This document shows positions 7,288 to 15,211 of a stretch of DNA of 41,546 bases, piece after piece. The stretch covers positions 1 through 41,546 of the forward strand of contig DATCIH010000048.1 in the NCBI GenBank assembly GCA_036507955.1, given 5' to 3'. The stretch is from DATCIH01 sp036507955 (lineage in GTDB: Bacteria; Bacillota; Clostridia; Clostridiales; Clostridiaceae). Position numbers and translations under genes: made by a program. The number at the start of each line of letters is the position of its first letter. The stretch's first letter is position 1. The notes beneath the pieces were generated by a model. The model was not told the origin of the DNA. It did no database searches and worked only from the letters and a program-made list of their open reading frames with translations.

Positions 7288-8191
7288 TTTGATTTTCCAT
7301 CATCCTATTGTTAATAGTATCCACAGGGGTTACCTTTGAGGTTAGACTATACCTATAGTTTGCAGCAGCAGCTTCAATTATTACAGCAATATTTCTGCCT
7401 GGTCTTATTGGAATAGTTATTTTTCTTATAGGAATATTCAAAATATCGATAAACGCTTGATCTATTCCAAGTCTATCATAATCATTGTTTTCCTTCCATA
7501 GTGATATATTAATAACAAAGTCTACTACTTTGTTGCTAAGTACAGAACTTAGGCCATATAGGGCTGGTACGTCAATAATACCCATACCTCTAACCTCAAG
7601 CATCCCGGAGGTAATATAGGGGGATTTCCCGTGAAGAACACCGTCTATAGCCCTAACGTCAACTGCATCATCTGCAACTAATCTATGGCCTCTTTTTATT
7701 AGCTCAAGAGCAGTCTCACTCTTTCCGATTCCACTTTCTCCTGTAAGTAGAATACCAATTCCATATACATCTACAAGCACTCCATGTAGCCTTGTTTCTG
7801 GAGCAAGTTTATCATCCAAATAATTTGTAAGTTTACTTATGAATCTTGTAGAAATAATATTGGTTCTTAAAAGACATCTGTCATATTCATTTGAACTGTC
7901 TAATAACTCTTTATGTGCCTCTAGCCCTCTTGCTATAATAATGCAGGGGGTTTCAAACTGGAAGAACTTTTTAAGTCTCTTTTTTCTGAGTTCTTCTCCC
8001 ATTGCATCTAAAAAGCTCCATTCTGTTTTACCAATTATTTGTACTCTTTCATTGGCAAAATAATTATAGAAACCTGCAAACTGCAAACCGGGTCTATTAA
8101 TATCACTAACATTAATTTCATTATTTCTGTTACCTTCAGTTAACACTTCAAGTTTAAGGTCAATTATTAATTCTTTAACTTTTACTGGCAT
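7277..8191 (-). CDS. hprK: HPr kinase/phosphorylase
   Basis: The protein has 304 residues, the normal length for HprK. The Walker A motif GESGIGKS is at 151-158, followed by GHRLVADDAVDV (168-179) and the HprK signature ITSGMLEVRGMGIIDV. The enzyme phosphorylates Ser46 of HPr with ATP or pyrophosphate and reverses this with phosphate, linking sugar supply to carbon catabolite control. The N-terminal domain (1-125) is the usual variable region. Upstream of the ATG there is an AGGATGG site and a TATAAT-like -10 in the region after the 6S RNA terminator. It is co-directional with the cyclo-ligase gene, which overlaps its end. Confidence 0.96.
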   Translation of the reverse strand: MPVKVKELIIDLKLEVLTEGNRNNEINVSDINRPGLQFAGFYNYFANERVQIIGKTEWSFLDAMGEELRKKRLKKFFQFETPCIIIARGLEAHKELLDSSNEYDRCLLRTNIISTRFISKLTNYLDDKLAPETRLHGVLVDVYGIGILLTGESGIGKSETALELIKRGHRLVADDAVDVRAIDGVLHGKSPYITSGMLEVRGMGIIDVPALYGLSSVLSNKVVDFVINISLWKENNDYDRLGIDQAFIDILNIPIRKITIPIRPGRNIAVIIEAAAANYRYSLTSKVTPVDTINNRMMENQNDG

Positions 8192-8285
8192 GCTATTACC
8201 ATCCTAAATCTTAATAATGCTATTATACTATAGAACTTGAATAAATAAAAATTTAACTGTTATTATTTCAAATATCGTTTAAAAC

Positions 8286-8315
8286 AGAAGCCACAGGTAA
8301 TTACCTGTGGCTTCT
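8286..8315. terminator. Perfect 15-bp palindrome, terminator after 6S RNA
   Basis: AGAAGCCACAGGTAA (8286-8300) is followed directly by its reverse complement TTACCTGTGGCTTCT (8301-8315). On the minus strand the stem is followed by GTTTTAAA. It lies between the 3' end of the 6S RNA and the hprK promoter region and so separates the two transcripts. Confidence 0.7.
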
Positions 8316-8335
8316 TCTAGAAAATTAATTTTTAA

Positions 8336-8522
8336 TTTACCCAACATGCCGTTACACTTATTTGCTCAGACCCGCACTTAAGCAGGTGGGTTCTTCGCAT
8401 CTTTCCTCAGCCTACTTCCTAAACCTAAGTTAGAAGCCTGACATCATAAAACTTTTAGAAGATCCCTTATCAAATATGTCGGTTGAACACTATAAGCTAT
8501 ACGCACACCTCAGGATATCTAT
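8336..8522 (-). ncRNA. ssrS: 6S RNA
   Basis: A non-coding stretch of about 185 bases on the minus strand is flanked by a promoter and a terminator. The ends close as a stem: 5' TATCC pairs with 3' GGGTA, and next to them GTGTGC pairs with GCATGT including G-U pairs. The internal sequence (GTTCAACCGACA near the 5' side, GAAGAACCCACCTG and GCGGGTCTGAGC near the 3' side) matches what I recall of clostridial 6S RNA. A long interrupted hairpin with a central bulge is expected. 6S RNA mimics an open promoter and sequesters housekeeping RNA polymerase. Exact ends are estimated from the stem and promoter. Confidence 0.85.
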
Positions 8523-8528
8523 GTTTTA

Positions 8529-8556
8529 ATTATAACATTACTCTTTTAATTTACAA
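8529..8556 (-). promoter_or_regulatory. Promoter of 6S RNA
   Basis: On the minus strand TTGTAA (8556-8551) and TATAAT (8534-8529) are 16 bases apart. The expected start is about seven bases downstream, at the 5' end of the predicted 6S RNA near 8522. Confidence 0.65.
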
Positions 8557-8675
8557 GTTTACTTTAAGCTTAAAATTTGCTACTTTATATGTTGTAAACC
8601 TATTCAAGCATATTGGTATAATGTAATATATATTTTAATCAATATTGCTTTATTTTTCTGCCCTGTTTAAATAAA

Positions 8676-9974
8676 TTAAGGTTTCATTCTGGTTAAAGTT
8701 CTAGGAAATGTAATAGCTTCTCTAATATGTTCTATTCCAGTTATAACTGAAACCAATCTTTCAATACCAAGACCAAAACCTGAGTGAGGAACCGTGCCAT
8801 ATTTTCTAAGATCTACATACCAATCATAGATGCCTTCAGGAAGCTTTTCTTCTTTAATTCTTTCTTCTAATACCTCTAAGTTATTTATCCTTTCACTTCC
8901 ACCTATTATCTCTCCAAACCCTGGGTATAATAGATCTGCACATTTTACGCATCTAGGATCAACATCATCAATTTCCATGTAAAAGGCCTTAATAGCCTTT
9001 GGATAATGGGTAATGAAGACTGGCTTACCTTCAAATTGTTCTGAAAGAAAAATCTCATGAGGCGCTCCAAAATCATCTCCCCATTGAATATCTTCAAAGC
9101 CTTTTTCTTTAAGTAGTTCAATTGCCTCAGAATATCTTAATCTTGGGAACGGAGCCTTTATCTTCTTAAGTTCTTCTAGGTCACGATTTAATAGCTTCAA
9201 TTCGTATGTGCAATTATTTAGTACCTCAGTAACTATATACTCGATTAGTTCTTCTTGAAGCACTAGATTATCTTCATGCGTAAAAAAAGCCATTTCAGGC
9301 TCTAACATCCAAAATTCATTAAGATGCCTTCGAGTTTTTGATTTTTCTGCTCTAAAAGTAGGCCCAAAGGTATAAACTAACCCAAACGCCATAGCAGCAG
9401 CTTCTGCATAAAGTTGTCCAGTTTGAGATAAATATGCCTCATTTCCGAAATAATCTATTTTGAATAAATTTGAGGTCCCTTCGCAACTACTAGGTGTAAT
9501 GATAGGAGACTCTATTAATGTAAAACCTCGGTTATCAAAAAAATCTCTAGCTGCTTTTGTTATTCTGCTTCTTATCTTTAACGTGGCAAAAGGTCTCCTA
9601 TGTCTAATCCAGAGATGCCTTTCATCCATTAAAAAATCTGTTCCATGCTCTTTGTTAGTTATAGGATAATCCAAGGATAAACTCATTATTTTAAAATCTA
9701 ATATAGTAAGTTCAAAACCCATAGGTGCCTTTTCTTCTTCTTTAACTATTCCTGTAACCTCTATAGAACTTTCTTGAGTTATTTCCTTCACCTTTAAAAA
9801 CTTTTCCTCAGATGTTGAACTCTTCTCAAGAACTGCTTGGATAAATCCGGAACCGTCTCTTAACTGCAAAAATGCTATTTTTCCACTAGATCTTTTACCA
9901 GCGAGCCAACCTTTTATTACTACTTCCTTACCGATAAAATCCTTCATTTGCCTTATTTTTATATATTCTGCCAT
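8676..9974 (-). CDS. asnS: Asparaginyl-tRNA synthetase
   Basis: The protein has 432 residues, the typical AsnRS length. The N-terminal OB-fold anticodon-binding domain (residues 1-110, with VVIKGWLAGKRSSGKIAFLQ) is followed by a class II catalytic core: motif 2 in FGPTFRAEKSKTRRHLNEFW and motif 3 in GFGLGIERLVSVITG. The segment AYLSQTGQLYAEAAAMAFG and EPEMAF are characteristic of AsnRS rather than bacterial AspRS, which is longer with a GAD insertion. It charges tRNA-Asn in the cytoplasm. The ATG at 9974 is preceded by AAAAGAGGT. A small acidic protein gene lies 25 bases upstream on the same strand, suggesting co-transcription. No T-box leader is visible. Confidence 0.92.
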   Translation of the reverse strand: MAEYIKIRQMKDFIGKEVVIKGWLAGKRSSGKIAFLQLRDGSGFIQAVLEKSSTSEEKFLKVKEITQESSIEVTGIVKEEEKAPMGFELTILDFKIMSLSLDYPITNKEHGTDFLMDERHLWIRHRRPFATLKIRSRITKAARDFFDNRGFTLIESPIITPSSCEGTSNLFKIDYFGNEAYLSQTGQLYAEAAAMAFGLVYTFGPTFRAEKSKTRRHLNEFWMLEPEMAFFTHEDNLVLQEELIEYIVTEVLNNCTYELKLLNRDLEELKKIKAPFPRLRYSEAIELLKEKGFEDIQWGDDFGAPHEIFLSEQFEGKPVFITHYPKAIKAFYMEIDDVDPRCVKCADLLYPGFGEIIGGSERINNLEVLEERIKEEKLPEGIYDWYVDLRKYGTVPHSGFGLGIERLVSVITGIEHIREAITFPRTLTRMKP

Positions 9975-9999
9975 AAAAATACCTCTTTTATTTAATATA

Positions 10000-10398
10000 T
10001 TAGATATTTAATTCATCGAGTACATCTTCAATTTCTATATTTCCACCCTTATTAAAAAATATAGCAACAAATTCATTAGATTTATAATCTTCTTCTTCTA
10101 AATCATAGGAAATATATTGAGTGTCTACATTAAATTTATCTGATATTTCTTCAATAATATCCCCTGCTGAATCAACTGCTATATCATTTAGATATGGTAA
10201 GAAGAATTCCTCATACCAGTTTTCCCCTTCCTTTTCATCCTCGCATTCATCATTTGAATAAGCCGTAGCTGCTTTTAATTCATCTTCATCAAAATTATAA
10301 CAAAACTTTACAACTAACTGCCCTTCTTTATTATCTACTATTTCAACAGAAGATAAAGAATTATCTGATAAATAATCGATAATTTTTTGAAAATCCAA
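10000..10398 (-). CDS. Small acidic protein, unknown function
   Basis: The protein has 132 residues if it starts at the TTG at 10398, which has GGAGG seven bases upstream. An in-frame ATG at 10413 would place that site inside the coding region and has only a weak site of its own. The product is strongly acidic (runs such as NDECEDEKEGEN and YDLEEEDYK), soluble, with no membrane segment. Predicted alternating helix/strand gives no domain that I recognise. It sits directly upstream of asnS on the same strand and downstream of the helicase gene, so it may be transcribed with asnS. Confidence 0.7.
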   Translation of the reverse strand: MDFQKIIDYLSDNSLSSVEIVDNKEGQLVVKFCYNFDEDELKAATAYSNDECEDEKEGENWYEEFFLPYLNDIAVDSAGDIIEEISDKFNVDTQYISYDLEEEDYKSNEFVAIFFNKGGNIEIEDVLDELNI

Positions 10399-10500
10399 TA
10401 ATAATCCCTCCATTTCTACTTTCTACCACATATATTATCATATAAAAAATAAAATTATAAGTATACTTAAAAATATATCTTTTTAACTGGTTTTTGAGAG

Positions 10501-12780
10501 CTATTCTAAAAGAGAGGATGGTTCTTCCTTATAAAAAACATATTCATAATGGAGAGCTCTCGTTAAAACTACATATAAAATCTTTCTATCTAGCTCTTTA
10601 TCACCATAATTTTTATTATCACAGTCAAAAACTATTGAACAATCAAATTCTAAGCCCTTTGTCATATAAGAAGGAATAATGACTTTATCCCCTAAAGCCT
10701 TCTGGTTCTCCTTTACTAACTGCCAATTATCAACTTTATTCTTTTTAAGTAGTTTGTCTAAAGCGATGCAATCCCCAAGTGTCTTACAGATTATAGCGAT
10801 AGATCGCTTACCTGCCTTCTCAATTACTGTATTAATATTGAGTAAATGCTTTAATAAATCTTCGGTTTTTCCATATTTAATTAGTTCTGGAGGAGTGCCA
10901 TGCCTAAAAACAGGTTTAGCTGGAATTAAATCAAGTTTCTGCTTATAAAGGGCTCTATTTGCGAACTCTATTATTTCTACGGTAGATCTATAACTTTGAG
11001 TTAATTCTTTATACCTTGTCTTATTTTGGAAGGCCTTTTCACTTAACTCTTTCCAGTCTTTTATCCCCTTATAAGAATAAATACATTGACCAATGTCTCC
11101 CACTAAAGTTATTGAGTTATTAATTGCCATAAATTTAAGAATATAAAGCTGGAACATATTATAATCTTGAGCTTCATCCACAACAATATGTTTAAATTGC
11201 CATTTACTTTCCATTCCCTCAAGCCTATATTTTAAATAAAATATTGGAGCTAGATCATCACTATCAATGACTTGATTTTCATAATTGCGATTAAACTCTT
11301 CTTTCATATCTAAGAAATTTTTCTTTGGCAGGTAGCCTTTAAATAAGCTTTCATACTTGTCTTCATTAAAAAGTGTAATGTACAGTTGTAAATAATTTCT
11401 ACTCTCCCAATTAGTGAAATAAGCTTCAAAGCTTTCTCTTAAACGCTTTTGAATTATTTTTTTCTTTAAGTCTCTTTCCTCATATAAATCAAATAGCTGC
11501 TTGCGTCTATCTGGAGAATCCTCTTCTAACTTTTTAACTCTAGCAATTTTATATCCATATCCAAACTCTATTCTTTCTAAAACCGAACTTATCTTATCCC
11601 CTATCTTTAATTTAAAGTACCTTCTAATTTCTTCTTTCCTTTTCTTTACAGATAAATTCACAAAATCTACTGAGTATAATCTCATAATATCTTCTTTATT
11701 GAAAAGAAGATAGCCTTCATAGGTTATATCAAGAACCTCACTATCATCTTTTTCAATATCCAAAAGATATTTATCTAATATAGCTTTAAATTCCATGCTA
11801 CCTTTAAAGCCTAGATAAGAATACTTTTCATCTTCAAACTGAACATTTTCAATAATATCAATAAGCTTTTTATTTTTAGATATTAATTTCATTTTAAGGT
11901 TTAGTATTTTAGTTAAGATTCCTTCATAGGTGTTTTGTACTACCTCCTCTACTCCTAGGTCTGGAAGAATCTGAGATATGTAATCTAAAAATATCTCACT
12001 GGGAGCAATAACTAATACTTCTCCTGCTTTAATTTTATCTATATACTTATATAATAGATAGGCAAGTCTATGAAGGGCAACTGTGGTTTTACCTGAGCCA
12101 GCAGATCCTTGTATTAATATTATTTCGTTCTTTTCTACACGAATTATTTCATTTTGTTCTCTTTGAATTGTTGCAACAACATCCTTTAATTTACCACTGC
12201 TACTTTCCTCTAAGTTTATTTTAAGAAATTCATCAATTAATTCCTTGCCATTAAAATTATTACTTTTAAGTATGATTTCATTTATTCCTTCATCAAAGGC
12301 ATCTTTTAGTATTCCTTCCCTTATTAGAAATTTTCTCTTTAAGTTTAGTTCTCCACTTATAACTCCAACTGGTGCTCTATAGTAAGTATCTCCTTGAGTT
12401 CCACTATAATATAGATCTGCTATAGGCGCTCTCCAATCGATTATTATCTCTTCATTTTCTTTGCTGTCTCCTAACCCCAATTTACCAATATAGAAAATTT
12501 CCTCTTCTCTTTTGTACTCTCTAAAATCTATTCTAGCAAAATAAGGTTGTTCCTTGCTTTCCTCAAAATTATTTAAGCTTTTACTGGTTATAGCATAAAG
12601 TTGCTGGGTAGTTTCAAGTTCTTCATTATATCTTCCTCTGGCTTCCTTTTTTAAGCCCCCTATTTTTTTAGATAAGATTTTTTCACTATCTTCAATAACA
12701 GCTTTTTCCTTACCTATCCATTCCTTTATTTCACTAAGCTTATTTACCTCATACTCCATGTCACTTGTTTTTATAGGCAT
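10501..12780 (-). CDS. helD: HelD-type UvrD-like helicase (RNA polymerase recycling)
   Basis: The protein has 759 residues, close to Bacillus HelD (about 770). The N-terminal arm (1-75) is charged coiled coil, as in HelD, where it reaches into the polymerase channel. A superfamily 1 motor follows: Walker A IQGSAGSGKTTVALHRLA (223-240), Walker B VVDEAQDYN, LVGDIGQCIYSYKG, QSYRST and a C-terminal motif VI VVLTRALH. In Bacillus, HelD uses ATP to strip stalled RNA polymerase from nucleic acid and aid recycling. The split between the 1A domain and the HelD-specific insertion fits this rather than PcrA or UvrD. The radical-SAM gene lies 14 bases upstream on the same strand. Confidence 0.88.
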   Translation of the reverse strand: MPIKTSDMEYEVNKLSEIKEWIGKEKAVIEDSEKILSKKIGGLKKEARGRYNEELETTQQLYAITSKSLNNFEESKEQPYFARIDFREYKREEEIFYIGKLGLGDSKENEEIIIDWRAPIADLYYSGTQGDTYYRAPVGVISGELNLKRKFLIREGILKDAFDEGINEIILKSNNFNGKELIDEFLKINLEESSSGKLKDVVATIQREQNEIIRVEKNEIILIQGSAGSGKTTVALHRLAYLLYKYIDKIKAGEVLVIAPSEIFLDYISQILPDLGVEEVVQNTYEGILTKILNLKMKLISKNKKLIDIIENVQFEDEKYSYLGFKGSMEFKAILDKYLLDIEKDDSEVLDITYEGYLLFNKEDIMRLYSVDFVNLSVKKRKEEIRRYFKLKIGDKISSVLERIEFGYGYKIARVKKLEEDSPDRRKQLFDLYEERDLKKKIIQKRLRESFEAYFTNWESRNYLQLYITLFNEDKYESLFKGYLPKKNFLDMKEEFNRNYENQVIDSDDLAPIFYLKYRLEGMESKWQFKHIVVDEAQDYNMFQLYILKFMAINNSITLVGDIGQCIYSYKGIKDWKELSEKAFQNKTRYKELTQSYRSTVEIIEFANRALYKQKLDLIPAKPVFRHGTPPELIKYGKTEDLLKHLLNINTVIEKAGKRSIAIICKTLGDCIALDKLLKKNKVDNWQLVKENQKALGDKVIIPSYMTKGLEFDCSIVFDCDNKNYGDKELDRKILYVVLTRALHYEYVFYKEEPSSLLE

Positions 12781-12794
12781 AACAAATCCTCCGG

Positions 12795-14453
12795 TTAATT
12801 TACCTTATACTGAATAACTTTATCACCAAGGAAAACATTACAGTATTTTCCCCTGATGATAATAGATTTATCAATAAAAACTTTTATATCTATTTCAAAT
12901 ATTTCTGCGTGAAAGACATTACCATCTTCCTTATGTAAATCCTTATAATGCTTTATTATATCTTTGTCAAAAGTCCTATTAAAAATTTCCGGTATAAAAC
13001 TCTTTTTCGTATTAATTATATATTCGTATTTAAGCAGTTCGTTTAGGATGATTATATCTTCATCAATATGTTTTTTAGAGAAATCCAATAAAACTTTATA
13101 AGTATCTTTAAAGGATAAGCTTTTTTCATAATTTCCCTTTTCTTTATAATAATTAGAAAACATATCGTAAAACTCATAAGGTGACTTAAAAGACTTCAAT
13201 AGATATCTTAAAGTATAAGTATATCTTCCTGAGTTATAATAGCTATCTAAAACCTCTTCAATTTCCTTTAATTTTATAATTGAATAATAATCCATAGCAT
13301 TTGATGAAAGAATTTCATAAGGTGGATAAGGAGAGTATTTCATATCCCATTTTTCTATCTGAAAGCTAAGAAGGGAACCTTTTAATACCTTCAAAAATCC
13401 TAATTGTAGCATCTCCGGCTCAATAACATAAACATCATTAAAGGAATTAATAAAGGATTCAAAATCCTCACCAGGAAGTCCTGCTATTAAATCTAAATGT
13501 AGCTTTATGTTGTGCCCTTTCTTAAGTTTCAATACTTTGTCTGTTAAAACCTCAAAACTAACATTTCGACGAATATTTTTTAAAACACTACTTGCTGTTG
13601 TTTGAACTCCTATCTCGAACTGGAATCTATCCTTTGGAGCAGTGCTAAGCAGCTTTATTCCTTTTTCTGTAAGCAAATCTGCAGATATTTCAAAATGGAA
13701 TCTTGTTTTGCATTCTATACCTATGAGATAGCTCCAAATTTTCTCTGCGAAGGTGCTATTACAATTAAAGGTTCTATCAACAAACTTAACTAAGGGAATA
13801 TTGTTTTTTATAAAATAAGATAATTCTTCCTTAACTTTATTTATACTTTTAAACCTAACACCATCAGTAGCTGAGGATAGACAATATATACAAGAAAATG
13901 GGCATCCCCTGGAGGCTTCGTAATAAATAATCTTATTTTCAGGAAGCTCAATATAGGACTCGGGTAACTCATCCATATCAAGAGGTTTTCGTATTCCACC
14001 ATAGATAACCTCACTTCCTTCTTTATAATACATTCCAGGTATACTTCTAGTTAACTTAATGTCTTCACTATTAATTAATTCTTCTAGGAAATCTCTATAG
14101 GTCCCCTCTCCTTCTCCTTGTATTAGAAAGTCTACATAACCTCTTTCAATATAATATATAGGGTCATAGGATACCTCCGGCCCTCCAAGTAATATTTTAA
14201 GGTTAGGTTTAATTAGCTTAAGGAGCTTTGAAAGCTTTACTATATACTCAATGTTCCATATATAACAAGAAAATCCTATAATATCTGTTTCCTCTTCTAT
14301 CAAACTTTTTAAGACTTTATCTATATTTTCATTAATTGAGACTTCCTTAATACAGCATTCATAGGCCATACTTGATGTATAGTGCTTTAAATACCTTACT
14401 GCTAAATTACTATGAATAAACTTTGAGTTAACTGCTATCAATAAAATTTTCAT
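12795..14453 (-). CDS. B12-binding domain radical SAM protein
   Basis: The protein has 552 residues. Residues 1-140 form a cobalamin-binding-like Rossmann domain (MKILLIAVNSKFIHSNLAVR, GFSCYIWNIEY, LLGGPEVSYDP). The radical SAM core starts with SRGCPFSCIYC, whose Cys residues 184, 188 and 191 bind the 4Fe-4S cluster; it also has the FEIGVQTT and HLDLIAGLPGE segments. The C-terminal 200 residues match the extension seen in B12-binding radical SAM proteins of clostridia (DUF4080 type, by recollection). A SAM-dependent radical reaction is expected; the substrate is unknown. It is transcribed between the phospholipase-like gene and helD. Confidence 0.85.
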   Translation of the reverse strand: MKILLIAVNSKFIHSNLAVRYLKHYTSSMAYECCIKEVSINENIDKVLKSLIEEETDIIGFSCYIWNIEYIVKLSKLLKLIKPNLKILLGGPEVSYDPIYYIERGYVDFLIQGEGEGTYRDFLEELINSEDIKLTRSIPGMYYKEGSEVIYGGIRKPLDMDELPESYIELPENKIIYYEASRGCPFSCIYCLSSATDGVRFKSINKVKEELSYFIKNNIPLVKFVDRTFNCNSTFAEKIWSYLIGIECKTRFHFEISADLLTEKGIKLLSTAPKDRFQFEIGVQTTASSVLKNIRRNVSFEVLTDKVLKLKKGHNIKLHLDLIAGLPGEDFESFINSFNDVYVIEPEMLQLGFLKVLKGSLLSFQIEKWDMKYSPYPPYEILSSNAMDYYSIIKLKEIEEVLDSYYNSGRYTYTLRYLLKSFKSPYEFYDMFSNYYKEKGNYEKSLSFKDTYKVLLDFSKKHIDEDIIILNELLKYEYIINTKKSFIPEIFNRTFDKDIIKHYKDLHKEDGNVFHAEIFEIDIKVFIDKSIIIRGKYCNVFLGDKVIQYKVN

Positions 14454-14466
14454 ATAGCACTCCTAT

Positions 14467-14505
14467 AAAAAACTAATTCCTCAAGCAATTGAGAAATTAG
14501 TTTTT
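14467..14505 (-). terminator. Hairpin overlapping the end of the phospholipase-like gene
   Basis: On the minus strand AAAAACTAATT, CTCA, a short loop, TGAG and AATTAGTTTTT form a long, nearly perfect hairpin followed by TATAGG. It spans the last codons of the phospholipase-like gene and ends just before the SD of the radical-SAM gene, so it may partly terminate or attenuate transcription between them. Confidence 0.55.
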
Positions 14506-15194
14506 AAAATATCATATATATCCAATAACACGCCAGCAGTGGTTCGTTCTGCTTCAAAGATGATAGCTGTTGAAATTTTCCAGTATCTTTCATCTCTATT
14601 TTCAATATTGTAGAATTTAATAAAGGTATTGTTTGCCATAAGAGCATTTGTTTTAACATATTGGTCTAAGCTTTTATACCTTATTATACCCTTTTCTGCT
14701 ACAAACGAATAATCCGTCATAAATTTACTGATTATCCAGAGTTCAAATCTTCTGTGACTTTTAAGTAGCTTATTATTTACATGTTGTGGTACAGTAGCAT
14801 CTTGAATCAAATGGCAGGCGGCTCCATAAAAAAACATTGCTTTGTCCATATCTCCATTTTTCATAAAAATAGTAGCCTTATTAAAGTACTTCTGACATTC
14901 TGTAAGAGCATCAGAAAACCCATAAAGGCCTTTACCTTTACTAAAATGATAAAAATGATTAGAACTTTTAAAATCTTGATCAGCCCAGGTTATTCCATCA
15001 TTTAGGTTCCTTATTTTATCTTTAAAAAAATCATATTGTTCTGTATAACCCTCATTTTTTAATATTTCAATAGCTTGAATATTTATAAATTTATGAATAG
15101 TACAATATGTCTTTAAGAAGGTTTTTTTCAATGGGTTTACTGCGAACATAACTGCTCTTAAAGCCGTTCCATAAGTGTATTCAAATTTTTTCAT
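14481..15194 (-). CDS. Zinc-dependent phospholipase C-like protein, no signal peptide
   Basis: The protein has 237 residues. It follows the zinc-ligand pattern of bacterial phospholipase C and the N-domain of clostridial alpha-toxin: CTIHKFIN (His34), WADQDF (Asp72/74), HFYHF (His80/83), then CHLIQDATVPQH (His128, Asp132, His138) and RRFELW (Glu151). The fold is expected to be all-helical with a trinuclear zinc site. Secreted members start with a processed Trp after a signal peptide. Here there is no signal peptide and no N-terminal Trp, so it is probably cytoplasmic and may have a different ligand set or role. It lies between the beta-propeller and radical-SAM genes. Confidence 0.78.
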   Translation of the reverse strand: MKKFEYTYGTALRAVMFAVNPLKKTFLKTYCTIHKFINIQAIEILKNEGYTEQYDFFKDKIRNLNDGITWADQDFKSSNHFYHFSKGKGLYGFSDALTECQKYFNKATIFMKNGDMDKAMFFYGAACHLIQDATVPQHVNNKLLKSHRRFELWIISKFMTDYSFVAEKGIIRYKSLDQYVKTNALMANNTFIKFYNIENRDERYWKISTAIIFEAERTTAGVLLDIYDILKTNFSIA

Positions 15195-15211
15195 CTAATG
15201 CACAATCCTTT

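Noticed and set aside
8336..8522. T-box or riboswitch leader near asnS
   Set aside because: It lies downstream of asnS on the same strand, has its own promoter and terminator, and has 6S-like end pairing; no T-box motif was seen.
8676..9974. Aspartyl-tRNA synthetase of archaeal type
   Set aside because: The AYLSQTGQLYAEAAAMAFG and RRHLNEFW segments and the length fit AsnRS better.
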